From: Thalassorhabdomicrobium marinisediminis
GTDB lineage: Bacteria > Pseudomonadota > Alphaproteobacteria > Rhodobacterales > Rhodobacteraceae
DNA: 64,000 nucleotides
Reading direction: 5' to 3'
Assembly (NCBI RefSeq): GCF_003072065.1
Contig: NZ_QCYG01000008.1
Coordinates: 160,182-224,181 of the forward strand
Position 1 is the stretch's first letter. Each line of letters opens with the position of its first letter. The notes under the pieces are model-generated. The model was given only the letters and a program-made list of their open reading frames with translations, was not told the origin of the DNA and made no database searches. The position numbers were made by a program, and so were the translations under genes. Below, piece after piece: positions 40,746 through 49,538 of this stretch.

Positions 40746-41874
40746 TATACTCTCCAGTCGTTACAGGGGTGTTGGGGGTCAACTGTTCGATCAGCCCGCA
40801 CAGCCAGCGGGCCGTTTTCGGCGCGGCTTTTTCATCCACCAGCGCGCGTTGGCGGGCCGGGTCGTGGGTGCCGAGCGTGCGATCAATCGCGTCGCGCCAT
40901 TGGCCCACAGAAGCGGGGAAATGCGGCATCATGTGCGCCGCCCCCGCCAGGTGCAGGACGCGGGCCTTCTCCACCTGCTCGTCGAAATAGCGCCATTCGG
41001 GGATCGCGAGCCACGGCGTCTCGGAGGCGAGGATCTGGTGGCAGGTCGTGTTGCCCGTGGAGGCGATGACAAGGTCGGCGGCGGCGAGGAACTCCTGCGC
41101 GTTGTCGACCCAGCCGTGATGGATCAGGTTGCCCGGCTCGGTGGCGTGCCAATCCTCATCGATGCGGCCGATGGTGCGCCAAGCAACGTCGGGCATGGCG
41201 CGGGCGGCGATGCCCAGCGGGGCCGATGCAAAGCCTGTGCCTCCGCCACCGGACATCACCAGCACCATGCGTTGATCGTCCTGCACGCCCAGCGTCGCGC
41301 GGGCCTTTTGCCGGGCGGATGGATCGGGCCGGCGCACGTCCACGCCCAGCCCGCCGACGAAATGCGTCTTTGCCAGATGGCGCGGCGACCAATCCTCTTG
41401 CGCGAGCGCGCGCGCGGCGGGACACAACAGGCCCACGGCCCCGTCATAGGCCGCCTGATGACCGGGATCGTCGCGCAGCCCGTGTTGCAGGACTTTGACG
41501 TGCGGCACGGAACACAGCCGCGCAAGCTGCGCGACCTCGGCCGAGACGTCCGAGATCATCAGGATCGGACGGGCGGTGGCGAACCATTGCGCCATGGTGG
41601 CCATCGCCTCGCGGATGCCGGGCCAGCCTAGGGGCGCGCAATGGACCGTCTCGGGGGCGGTGGTGATGTCGTTGATGTCCTCGGCCCCCGTCGGCTCAAA
41701 CAGGGACGGCAGGGTCACAAGGTCCACCGGACGGGTGAACCGGGGGAAGATGCCCGACCGGGCGCAGAACACCGTGACGGGCTGATCGGCAGGCAAGGCA
41801 TTGACCACGGCGGCACAACGCTCGGCATGGCCACGCCCCTGATGGTGCACGAAATATCCGATGGGGCGCGTCAT
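40672..41874 (-). CDS. MurG/PseG-like GT-B glycosyltransferase
   Basis: A 400-residue protein starting GYFVHHQGRGHAERCAAVVNAL, the Gly-His nucleotide loop of MurG/GT28-like enzymes. In the second half, VLVMSGGGGTGFASAPLG and LVIASTGNTTCHQILASETPWLAIPE form the donor-binding region. The last 25 residues are encoded in the stretch that also encodes the start of the GT2 protein and look non-homologous. It begins in an ATGA overlap with the fused synthase/phosphatase gene. It probably adds a sugar to the product of that enzyme, which is inference from position. Confidence 0.83.
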   Translation of the reverse strand: MTRPIGYFVHHQGRGHAERCAAVVNALPADQPVTVFCARSGIFPRFTRPVDLVTLPSLFEPTGAEDINDITTAPETVHCAPLGWPGIREAMATMAQWFATARPILMISDVSAEVAQLARLCSVPHVKVLQHGLRDDPGHQAAYDGAVGLLCPAARALAQEDWSPRHLAKTHFVGGLGVDVRRPDPSARQKARATLGVQDDQRMVLVMSGGGGTGFASAPLGIAARAMPDVAWRTIGRIDEDWHATEPGNLIHHGWVDNAQEFLAAADLVIASTGNTTCHQILASETPWLAIPEWRYFDEQVEKARVLHLAGAAHMMPHFPASVGQWRDAIDRTLGTHDPARQRALVDEKAAPKTARWLCGLIEQLTPNTPVTTGEYNEYPSEHPASETTDRQRLDAGAGA

Positions 41875-43925
41875 TGTGCGGCCACCTGAACGGCGGGGTC
41901 CATGGCGTCGGGCGCATATCCGAACGCGCTCAACCCTTCGAGCACGCCCGCCGCATGATGGGCGTCGGACATATAGACGCCTTGCGGGCCAAGGGCGCGG
42001 CGCAGCTCGTCCATGGCGTTGCCCACGACGATGCCGCGCCCGTGCCCGGCCTGCGCGGCCTGCAGCATGTCCAGATCATTGCCGCTGTCCCCCGCCACGA
42101 CCACCTGTGAGAGGGGAATCTGCATCCGCCGCGCCACCGCCTTGATCGCCTGCGCCTTGCCAGCCGCGCGGGGCAGCACGTCGATGAACCGCCCGTGCGA
42201 GGGGACGACGCGGGCCGCAATGCTGCGTTTGCCAAGGTAGCGCTGCAGCCGCGCGGCGTCCCATGCGGTGCCATAGCCGCTCAGCTTCCACTGGCGTTGC
42301 TCGACCTTCGGCTGCCACGTCAGGCCGAAGCGGTGCAGGGCCCGTTCGACCGCCGCGCGATCCCAGCCAGCGTCAAGCCGCAGGGCAAAATCATTGTCCA
42401 GCGCGAGACGGCCCTGCGCATCGGGGGCATAGATCTCGGTGCCGACCGAGGTGATAAACACCTGCGGCGTGGGCAGCTTCCACTGGCGCAGCACGCGCCG
42501 CGCCTCGCTCAGGGTCCGGCCCGACGCCACGGCGAACAGCGCACCGCTGCCCTTGTGCCATGCACCAAACCGCTCGGCCGATGCCGCGCAGCCTGTCAAC
42601 GTGTTGTCGATGTCGCTGGCGAGCATCAGCGTCGGGGCGTGGAGCGGGGTTGCGGGGCGGGTCTCGGCATAGATCGCCTGCACGTCCTCGGCCCAATGGG
42701 CCCAGTCATAGCGCCCGACGTTGCATTGCCCGGCGAGTGAGGCCGCGTCCCATGCCTTGGCGTCGGACAGAAGCTCAAGCAGCGCAGTCTCGATCGCGCG
42801 GTGGTCGCGCGGCGGCACGCAGATGCCGTGCTGCAAATCGGCCACGATGTCCGCCGGTCCGCCTTCCTGCGTTGCCACCACCGGCACGCCATAGGACGCG
42901 GCTTCAAGGATCGTCAGGCCGAAAGGTTCATGCAGGGCGAGGTTCACGAACAACCCGCGACTGCGCGCGGCCCAGTCATACAGCGCCGCGACCTCGGCCT
43001 GACTGTGGCGGTCGGGCAGCGCCACCTTGCCGGTCAGGGTGTTGGCCCCCAGAATGTGCCGCAGACGGTCCACTTCGGCGCGGGCCTCGGCGTTGGCCTG
43101 CAATGGGTCCCCGTGCTGGCCCGCAAGGATCACGAGATTTGCGCGCTCCTGCAGCTTGCGGCTGCGGGCATAGACTTCGGCCAGCGTGGTCAGGTTCTTT
43201 CGCGCCACGGGACGGGCCACGGCAAAAAGCATCGGGCGCTCGGGGTTGGCAAGGTGCGGCTCAAGCAATGCGCGGGCCGCGGTCGGATCGGTCAGCCGAG
43301 GCAAGGCGACACCGGGCGAGACGCGATGCACCCGCGCCTGCGCCCCGCGCCCATAGGCGGCCGTCTGGCACTCTGCTTCGTCACGCGACGACAACACGAC
43401 CGCATCGGCTTCGCACAGCGCGCGGCGCTCGGCTTCGATCCGGGGCTCATCGGGGGTGGCGGTGGACTTGCTCAGCGCGAGGGAATGGGGCGTGTAGATC
43501 ACCGGGATGCCGAACCTGTCCCGGGCGGCAAAGGCGAGCACCGCGGCGTCGGCGAAATGCGCGTGCAGCACGTCCGGGCGGCGCGGCGCGCGCTCAAGAT
43601 TGTCAAGAAAGGCGCGGGTCAGGGCCGGCACTTCGGCGGCCAGATCCTCTTTGCGCAGATAGGCCCGCTGCGCGGTCCAGAGGCGGCGGATCGACAGCTT
43701 CTGCGTCACCGGCTGGTTGGTTTGCGCGTGGATCAAGCCAAGGGCGGGATCCTCGAACGCACGGGTGACGATCTGCACCGCATCCACGTCCTTGCGTTGC
43801 GCCTGCGCGTTGGCCGCGCCAAGGATGTAGGTGATATGCCCGCCGGTATCCTCGGTCACGCCGTAGTTGACGTTCGGAGCGGTCAGACAGCCCCCCAATG
43901 CGATGTGACAGATGAACATACCCAA
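41871..43925 (-). CDS. Sucrose-phosphate-synthase-like glycosyltransferase fused to sucrose-phosphatase-like HAD domain
   Basis: A 684-residue fusion. Residues 1-430 are an SPS-type GT4: EDTGGHITYILGAANAQA, VIYTPHSLALSKS and HEPFGLTILEAASYGVPVVA match the acceptor and donor loops of sucrose-phosphate synthase and of rhizobial mannosylfructose-phosphate synthase. Residues about 435-684 are a HAD-IIB phosphatase: DIDNT with Asp438, ASGRT, SVGTEIYAPDA, and AGDSGNDLDML, all as in sucrose-6-phosphate phosphatase. The two steps would make a disaccharide from a sugar nucleotide and a sugar phosphate. Whether it is sucrose or mannosylfructose cannot be read here. ATG 43925 follows AAGGAG. Operon head. 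Confidence 0.88.
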   Translation of the reverse strand: MGMFICHIALGGCLTAPNVNYGVTEDTGGHITYILGAANAQAQRKDVDAVQIVTRAFEDPALGLIHAQTNQPVTQKLSIRRLWTAQRAYLRKEDLAAEVPALTRAFLDNLERAPRRPDVLHAHFADAAVLAFAARDRFGIPVIYTPHSLALSKSTATPDEPRIEAERRALCEADAVVLSSRDEAECQTAAYGRGAQARVHRVSPGVALPRLTDPTAARALLEPHLANPERPMLFAVARPVARKNLTTLAEVYARSRKLQERANLVILAGQHGDPLQANAEARAEVDRLRHILGANTLTGKVALPDRHSQAEVAALYDWAARSRGLFVNLALHEPFGLTILEAASYGVPVVATQEGGPADIVADLQHGICVPPRDHRAIETALLELLSDAKAWDAASLAGQCNVGRYDWAHWAEDVQAIYAETRPATPLHAPTLMLASDIDNTLTGCAASAERFGAWHKGSGALFAVASGRTLSEARRVLRQWKLPTPQVFITSVGTEIYAPDAQGRLALDNDFALRLDAGWDRAAVERALHRFGLTWQPKVEQRQWKLSGYGTAWDAARLQRYLGKRSIAARVVPSHGRFIDVLPRAAGKAQAIKAVARRMQIPLSQVVVAGDSGNDLDMLQAAQAGHGRGIVVGNAMDELRRALGPQGVYMSDAHHAAGVLEGLSAFGYAPDAMDPAVQVAAQ

Positions 43926-43972
43926 ACTCCTTGCTGAGGGGGGAACCCCCGGGGTCTGGGTGGCTGTTCCAA

Positions 43973-43984
43973 TAACATATGTTA
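43973..43984. promoter_or_regulatory. Perfect palindrome TAACATATGTTA, candidate operator
   Basis: A 12-base perfect palindrome in the divergent gap between the glycosyltransferase operon and the sulfotransferase gene. On the minus strand it overlaps a possible -10 (CATATG) placed 17 bases after TTGCCC, so a protein bound there could block the operon. Confidence 0.4.
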
Positions 43985-44065
43985 CGGCGCGGAAGGCTGG
44001 GCAAACCGGGGCGGCGGCCTACCTGCTAAGAATTCCCTTTGATTTGAATGCGCGAAGGTGCCGCG

Positions 44066-44866
44066 ATGACAGATAAATTCGCCCCGCGTCCGCGGTATCT
44101 TTTCATCGGCGGGCTGCATCGGTCGGGCACGTCGCTCGTCAACCGGCTGGCCAACGCCCTGCCCGGTGCGGGCGGGATCACCGGGTCGGCCGCGCCCGAG
44201 AATGAGGGGGTTTATCTGCAAGGGGCCATCCCGCACACCGCCCTGTCGGGGCGGCCCATGCAGTTTGCCACCAACCCCGAAGAACATCTGACCGAGGCGC
44301 ACCCGCTCAACCGGTTGGAGACCCGGCTGCGGCTGGACCATGACTGGGACCCGTGGTTCGCGCCGGGGCTGGACTGGCGGGTCGAGAAATCGCCTGTGAA
44401 CCTCACGCGCATGCGGCTGTTGCAGCAGCTGTTCCCCATGGCGCAATTCATCGTCGTCCTGCGCCACCCCGAAGCGGTCGCCGCCTCGGTCGCCGCCTGG
44501 GTGGACGCGGCACCGGCGGCTTTGATCGACCACTGGTGCGAGGCCCATGCGCAACTGGCTGCGGACCTGCCCTATCTCCATGCGGTGCTGATCCTGCGGT
44601 ATGAGGGCATCATCCGCGCGCCGGACCGCGCCCTGCATCAGATCGCGGCGTTTCTTGACACCAAGCCCGCCAGCACGCCGGAGGCCATCGCCGACGGCAA
44701 CCGCCCCTATGTGGGCGCCCCCGCCCTATCGCCTACGCAAGCGGATGCCGTGGCGCGCTGGGGTTACGGGCCGGAACTGGCCGTGCATGACTGGGCCGGC
44801 CACGTGCAGCATCCCCTGCGTGCCGTGCGCGAGGCCGTGATCCAGCTGGCGGTGCCTCAGGACTGA
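44066..44866 (+). CDS. Sulfotransferase family protein
   Basis: A 266-residue PAPS-dependent sulfotransferase candidate. FIGGLHRSGTSLVNRL at the N-terminus is the 5'-phosphosulfate loop and FIVVLRHPEAVAASVAAW near residue 135 is the 3'-phosphate region. No membrane segment. I chose ATG 44066, seven bases after AAGG; ATG 44048 lies before that site. It is divergent from the glycosyltransferase operon with a 140-base gap, so it may sulfate the product, but this is inference. Its 3' end overlaps the response-regulator gene by ten bases. Confidence 0.87.
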   Translation: MTDKFAPRPRYLFIGGLHRSGTSLVNRLANALPGAGGITGSAAPENEGVYLQGAIPHTALSGRPMQFATNPEEHLTEAHPLNRLETRLRLDHDWDPWFAPGLDWRVEKSPVNLTRMRLLQQLFPMAQFIVVLRHPEAVAASVAAWVDAAPAALIDHWCEAHAQLAADLPYLHAVLILRYEGIIRAPDRALHQIAAFLDTKPASTPEAIADGNRPYVGAPALSPTQADAVARWGYGPELAVHDWAGHVQHPLRAVREAVIQLAVPQD

Positions 44867-45219
44867 CTGGCGAGGGTCTTGAGCGTTTCCGACAGCTGGC
44901 CGAGACTAAAGGGCTTGTCGAGGAAGGCGAACCCCTCATTGCAAAGGCGATCCGCCTCAAAGCTGTTGCCCGAGGCAAAGACCACCTGAACGCCGGATTC
45001 CTTCAGCTTTTGCCCCAAGGCGATGCTGGTCTGCCCCCCATCCACGTTGATGTCGAGCATGGCGAGGTCGAAATCCCCTTCGGCGGCTTTCTTTTCCGCG
45101 CTCGCCAGCCTGTAGGCCACCTCGACCTGTCCGAATCCAAGAGATTCCAGATGTTCGCTGGTGTCGAGGGCGACCAAAGGCTCATCCTCAAGATACAGGA
45201 TCTTCTTGTCGTCAAACAT
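44857..45219 (-). CDS. Single-domain response regulator
   Basis: A 120-residue receiver domain with nothing attached. The acidic pair is Glu11-Asp12, the phosphoacceptor is Asp56 (LAMLDINVDG), and the signalling Lys is in FLDKPFS near residue 102. It overlaps the end of the kinase gene by eight bases and is surely cotranscribed, so the HWE kinase is the likely phosphodonor. The output is unknown; it may act as a phosphate sink or bind a partner protein. Confidence 0.92.
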   Translation of the reverse strand: MFDDKKILYLEDEPLVALDTSEHLESLGFGQVEVAYRLASAEKKAAEGDFDLAMLDINVDGGQTSIALGQKLKESGVQVVFASGNSFEADRLCNEGFAFLDKPFSLGQLSETLKTLASQS

Positions 45220-48200
45220 TCACAGGGTCTTCCATCGGGGCCGCAATGAGGGCGTATTCGATGGCTATACTCATGGTAAGGCCCTCTGGTTCCCAAATTC
45301 GCGAAATACTTCCCTCAAGACTGCCTTCAAGGGTCGAGGTGATCAGCTGTGAGCCGAAGCCGGTGCGTTCGGGTTTCTCGACCGGCGGGCCGCCCCGTTC
45401 GGTCCAGGTTAGCACCAGCCGGTCGCTGTCGGCGTCATTGATGCGCGACCACGTGATGGTGACATAGCCTTCGGGGACCGAAAAGGCACCGTATTTGGTG
45501 GCATTGGTCGCCAGTTCATGCACCGCCATGCCCAGCGCTAGCGCCGCTTCCGAAGTGACGCGCAGGTCCGGCCCCTTGATCGTCACCCGCTCTTCTCCAT
45601 AGACGTCGATGGTCTCTGGCTCGACGATGCTGCGCAGGGTGGCGGACGACCATTTCTCGGCGGTGAGCAGGGAATGGGTCTGCGATAGCGCCCGAATGCG
45701 CCGCTGCAAGGTCTCGAACACGGCGCGGTCGGTGGTCGCGTCGCGGGACGCGCGGTTAATAAGCGAATTGACGTTGGACAGCATGTTTTTCACGCGGTGC
45801 TCAAGCTCGCGCATGATCTGGCGCAGGTTGTTCGCGGTCTCGACGTGCTCGGTGATCTCGCGCACGTTGGTCGACACGGCGGTCAGCCGCCCGTCGCTGA
45901 AGAACGGCAGGAAGTCGAACAGCCAGATGTGCTGCTTGTCGGGGTCGTCGCGGGTCGTGCCGGAGATCTCCTGATCGATGACCGGCTGACCCGTCTCGAA
46001 CACCTGCCGGACGTTGGCTTCGATCACCTCGGCGGCCGAGGGCAGGACGTCGCGGACCGTGCGGCCCACGTGATCCGTGCGCGACAACCCGTTGAGGCGC
46101 GCCAGTTGTTCGTTCAGCCGCAGATAGACCATGTCGCGGCTGATCAACCCCATAGCAAGGGGGCTGGTCTCGTAGATCTGGCGCACCTCTTCGGCGCGCG
46201 CCTCGGCCTGTGCGCGGGCCTCATCGGCGGCTTTCACGGCCGTCCGCAGTTCGGTGACGTCGAGGATCGTGAAAACAACGCCGCGTTGGTCAAGCCCGTC
46301 GGGCGAATAGGGCATGATCCGCACGGACAGCGCCTTGCCCTCGTCGGTGGCGAATTCCTCGACGGTCTCCTGTTGCGCGGTGATGACGCTTTCGCACAGC
46401 TCAAGCAGGCGCGCGTGATCGAGTTCCGAGTTGAGGTCCTCCAACGGGCGACCGAGATCGGCCTCGGAGAAGCGGAAATAATTCTCCGCCTCGGGGGTGT
46501 AGCGCAGCACACGGAAGGCATCGTCCAGAAAGACGGTGGGAATCCGCGACGACTGGATAAAGTTGGCAAGGTCGGTGTTGGCTTGATGCAGGTCGCGCAG
46601 CTTCTGCTGCAACTCGTCGTTGATCGTCGTCAGCTCTTCGTTGGCCGACTGCAACTCTTCGTTCATCGACATCATTTCCTCGTTGGAGCTTTTCAGCTCT
46701 TCGTTCGAGGTCTCGAGCTCTTCAACGGTGGTGCGCACTTCCTGCCGCGCTTCTTCAAGGTCGCGTTCCAGCGTCGCGACATACTGGTCCGGTTCCGATC
46801 CGGCGGTGATCCCGACCTCGGGGCGGTCCTCAAGCAGGTCAAGCCGGTCCCGCAGCACGATCAACTGGCTGCCATCGGCCAGTTGCCGGACGATGACGAC
46901 GACGCGTTCGGTGCGGCCGTTGATCTCTCCCTGAAAATCGACCTCGGCAGCCTCTCCGACGTCAAGGGTCTTTCGGGACAGTTGCCGCAGGGCCGGCTCA
47001 AGCTCGGGCGCGATGGTGTCGAACAGCTTGACCGAGATCACGCCGGACCGCAGCGCCAGAAAGCGTGTCGCCTGAGGCGAGGCGAAAAGGACATCGCGGT
47101 GCTCATCCACGTGCAAATAAGCCGGGGCGTAGTTTTCCAGCACCAGCCGGTCGATGGCGCGGGGATGAGGCTCCGTCGCCTCGGGGTCGGGCATCGACGG
47201 GACCGCGCCGGGCTGCGCCATGCGCCCCAGATACAGCGGTTTGGACGCCCCGGGACGCCGCCGGAACAGGCGCGAGCGCATTGATGTCTCTTCAAACAGG
47301 GTCTTGATCCCCCTGGGGTTTTCGCTGGGCCCGAGAAACAGGTGCCCGCCGTCGCGCAGGCCGTGATGGAACACCTGCATCGCGACCTCTTGCAGGCTGT
47401 CCTTGAAGTAGATCAACACGTTGCGACAGGACACCAGATCAAGCTTCGAGAAGGGCGGATCCTTGACGAAGGAATGCCGCGAGAAGCGCACGATGCCGCG
47501 CAGTTCCTTGCTGATTTCATAGCCGTTCGCCACCGGACTGAAATATTGCGCCAGAAGGTCTGCAGGCACGGCTTCGGAGATCGCGTCGGAATAGATGCCG
47601 GTGCGCGCGGCGTTCAGGGCCTGCTCGTCGATATCCGTGCCAAAGACCACCACGCCGACCTTCTTGCTCACGCGCTTGACCTCTTCCGCAACCAGCATCG
47701 CGATGGAGTAGGCCTCTTCCCCCGTGGAACAGCCGGCAACCCAGATCCGCAGGTCGCTGTCGGGCTCGGCTTCCTCCACCAGCCGCGGGATGACATCGGC
47801 CGCCAGCGCGTCGTAGTGCTCGGGGTCGCGGAAAAAGCTTGTCACGTTGATCAGAAGATCGCGGAACAGCAGGTCGGCCTCATCCTTGTGGGCCACGAGA
47901 TAGGCCAGATATTCGCCCGGCGTCGCGCAGTTGAGGACCGACATGCGCACGGCGACCCGGCGCCGGATCGTTGCATCCTTGTATTCGGAGAAATCGTAGC
48001 CCGTGCGAAAGCGAAGCTGGCGGATGATCCGGCCATAGGCATCATCGTCCGCTTCGATCCCGTCGTCGGTGCGCAGGGCGAAGTAATCCTTGACGACATC
48101 GACGATTTCTTCCGCGTCCAGCACGACATCGGCCGTGCCCTGATCGATCACGCTGCGGGGCATTCCATCGTATTTCGCCTGATCGGGGGTTTGCACGAAG

Positions 48201-48655
48201 ACAAGGCCCCCCTCGCCCTTGATCTCGCGCGCGCCCTCGGCGCCATCGCTGCCCGTCCCCGAGAGCACCACCGCAATGGCGTTGTCCTTGTGGGCCTGCG
48301 CGAGGCTTTTGAAGAAGTGGTCGATCGGCCGGCGCAGCCCGCGCGGCTCTTCAAACGCGATCAGCTTGAGCGTCGCGCCCTCGATCCCGAGCTCGTAACC
48401 GGGGGGCAGAAGATAGATGTGCCCGGCTTCAATCGTCATGTTGTCGGTGATGCTGTGCACTGGTGAGGCGGTCTTCGAGCGCACCAGCTCGGGCATCAGG
48501 CTGTCGTGGTCCGGGTCAAGGTGCTGAACCAGGATCAGCACAAGATCATGATCGTCCGGCAGCCCCTTGAGCAATCGCTGGAACGCTTCGAGTCCGCCCG
48601 CAGAGGCCCCGACGCCCACAAGGATAGGCGCGACCGACTTAGGAGTTTTGGACAT
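45212..48655 (-). CDS. CheB-CheR-PAS-HWE hybrid sensory histidine kinase
   Basis: A 1147-residue cytoplasmic protein. Order: CheB methylesterase domain (Ser18 in GASAGG, His45 in VQHLDP, Asp in SGTGSDG near 137); CheR methyltransferase domain (about 215-480, with RIWVAGCSTGEEAYS and VLIYF); a linker PAS; a coiled coil near 640-690 (EELETSNEELKSSNEEMMSM and similar heptads); two further PAS-like domains; and a HWE/HisKA_2 kinase with His953 in ELEHRVKNML, N-box VHELATNATKYG near 1046-1057 and a glycine box TGFGSQLI. No chemoreceptors or other che genes lie nearby. Cotranscribed with the response regulator, divergent from the LOV gene. Confidence 0.92.
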   Translation of the reverse strand: MSKTPKSVAPILVGVGASAGGLEAFQRLLKGLPDDHDLVLILVQHLDPDHDSLMPELVRSKTASPVHSITDNMTIEAGHIYLLPPGYELGIEGATLKLIAFEEPRGLRRPIDHFFKSLAQAHKDNAIAVVLSGTGSDGAEGAREIKGEGGLVFVQTPDQAKYDGMPRSVIDQGTADVVLDAEEIVDVVKDYFALRTDDGIEADDDAYGRIIRQLRFRTGYDFSEYKDATIRRRVAVRMSVLNCATPGEYLAYLVAHKDEADLLFRDLLINVTSFFRDPEHYDALAADVIPRLVEEAEPDSDLRIWVAGCSTGEEAYSIAMLVAEEVKRVSKKVGVVVFGTDIDEQALNAARTGIYSDAISEAVPADLLAQYFSPVANGYEISKELRGIVRFSRHSFVKDPPFSKLDLVSCRNVLIYFKDSLQEVAMQVFHHGLRDGGHLFLGPSENPRGIKTLFEETSMRSRLFRRRPGASKPLYLGRMAQPGAVPSMPDPEATEPHPRAIDRLVLENYAPAYLHVDEHRDVLFASPQATRFLALRSGVISVKLFDTIAPELEPALRQLSRKTLDVGEAAEVDFQGEINGRTERVVVIVRQLADGSQLIVLRDRLDLLEDRPEVGITAGSEPDQYVATLERDLEEARQEVRTTVEELETSNEELKSSNEEMMSMNEELQSANEELTTINDELQQKLRDLHQANTDLANFIQSSRIPTVFLDDAFRVLRYTPEAENYFRFSEADLGRPLEDLNSELDHARLLELCESVITAQQETVEEFATDEGKALSVRIMPYSPDGLDQRGVVFTILDVTELRTAVKAADEARAQAEARAEEVRQIYETSPLAMGLISRDMVYLRLNEQLARLNGLSRTDHVGRTVRDVLPSAAEVIEANVRQVFETGQPVIDQEISGTTRDDPDKQHIWLFDFLPFFSDGRLTAVSTNVREITEHVETANNLRQIMRELEHRVKNMLSNVNSLINRASRDATTDRAVFETLQRRIRALSQTHSLLTAEKWSSATLRSIVEPETIDVYGEERVTIKGPDLRVTSEAALALGMAVHELATNATKYGAFSVPEGYVTITWSRINDADSDRLVLTWTERGGPPVEKPERTGFGSQLITSTLEGSLEGSISRIWEPEGLTMSIAIEYALIAAPMEDPVNV

Positions 48656-48716
48656 GGGGAACGAACCGATCTATAGCAGGGGTGGATGATGACAAGATCA
48701 CAAGGACAGGGTTTCG

Positions 48717-49268
48717 ATGCAATTTAGCGGAAAAGTCGAATTCGGAAAGTTGCAAAATGCACTCGACAAGATGCATTTTGCAATCACCATCTCGAACCTG
48801 TCGGCCCCGGATCAACCTTTGGTTTATTTCAACCCGGCGTTTCAGACCTTGACCGGGGCGACCGCCGAGCATCTGGGGCAGAATTGCCGGTTCCTGCAGG
48901 GCGACACGGAAAACGACGCCGCGCGGGCGGAGATTCGCACCGCGCTGACCGAGAAACGCCCGACCCTTGTGGTGCTCAAGAACGTGCATCAGCAATCCGG
49001 TGAGCTGTTTCACAACCTGCTGATGCTCGAGCACGTCGGCGTTTACGAGAACGCCCCCGAGCTGGCCGTCGGCACCCAGTTCGGCCTGTTGCCGGAGGAG
49101 TTGAACGACATGGATCTGCCTGACGGCCAGGTGCGCCACAGCGTTGTGGCGCAGGTCGCCGACACGATCCTGCGCACCCGTCTGCAACGCCGCCGGATCG
49201 CATCGGACACGGCCGTGCGCCTGTTGCAGTCCTGGTCGATCATGGCAGCCCAGCCCGGTCCGGCTTAG
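48717..49268 (+). CDS. Short LOV-domain (PAS) blue-light photoreceptor candidate
   Basis: A 183-residue protein with one PAS domain of LOV type. The reactive cysteine motif is GQNCRFLQG with Cys57, Arg58 and Gln61; the flavin-contacting residues Asn89 (LKN), Asn100 (FHN) and Gln121 (GTQFG) are in the right order. This set is strong evidence for FMN binding and photochemistry. A C-terminal helical tail (about 130-183) has no output domain, so signalling would be by partner binding. Divergent from the CheB-CheR kinase by 61 bases, which suggests a shared light-responsive pathway. Confidence 0.9.
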   Translation: MQFSGKVEFGKLQNALDKMHFAITISNLSAPDQPLVYFNPAFQTLTGATAEHLGQNCRFLQGDTENDAARAEIRTALTEKRPTLVVLKNVHQQSGELFHNLLMLEHVGVYENAPELAVGTQFGLLPEELNDMDLPDGQVRHSVVAQVADTILRTRLQRRRIASDTAVRLLQSWSIMAAQPGPA

Positions 49269-49321
49269 GCGCGGCCGCCCCCCGCGCCAAATCCGGGCGC
49301 TGCGAGGCAGAAAACCGACCT

Positions 49322-49350
49322 TTGTCCGTTGATTCGCGACCGCCTATACA
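49322..49350 (+). promoter_or_regulatory. Candidate promoter and structured leader of proX
   Basis: TTGTCC (49322-49327), 17 bases, TATACA (49345-49350). About 180 bases of leader follow before proX. Within it ACCTTGG and CCAAGGT form an inverted repeat enclosing a smaller GTTC-cggcc-GAAC hairpin. No known riboswitch was recognised. Confidence 0.4.
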
Positions 49351-49538
49351 CGGATCAGACTGGTCCGCCACCGGATATACCTTGCCCCCGGGGGTTGAAC
49401 CTTGGGCGGTGGTTTGTTTGGTTCCGGCCGAACGGTGCCAAGGTGGGCCCCTGTCCGGGCGCCGGCCTGATGCACCCACCCTGACGAGTCATGCGCCGAA
49501 GCCCTTGCGACCGGCGCCACACAGAAGGAGATAACGTG

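Noticed and set aside
45797..48466. Long plus-strand frames opposite the CheB-CheR kinase
   Set aside because: Antisense shadows of a well-supported gene; no homology pattern.
48656..48716. An EcfG-type general stress promoter between kinase and LOV genes
   Set aside because: A GGAAC is present but no CGTT at the required distance.
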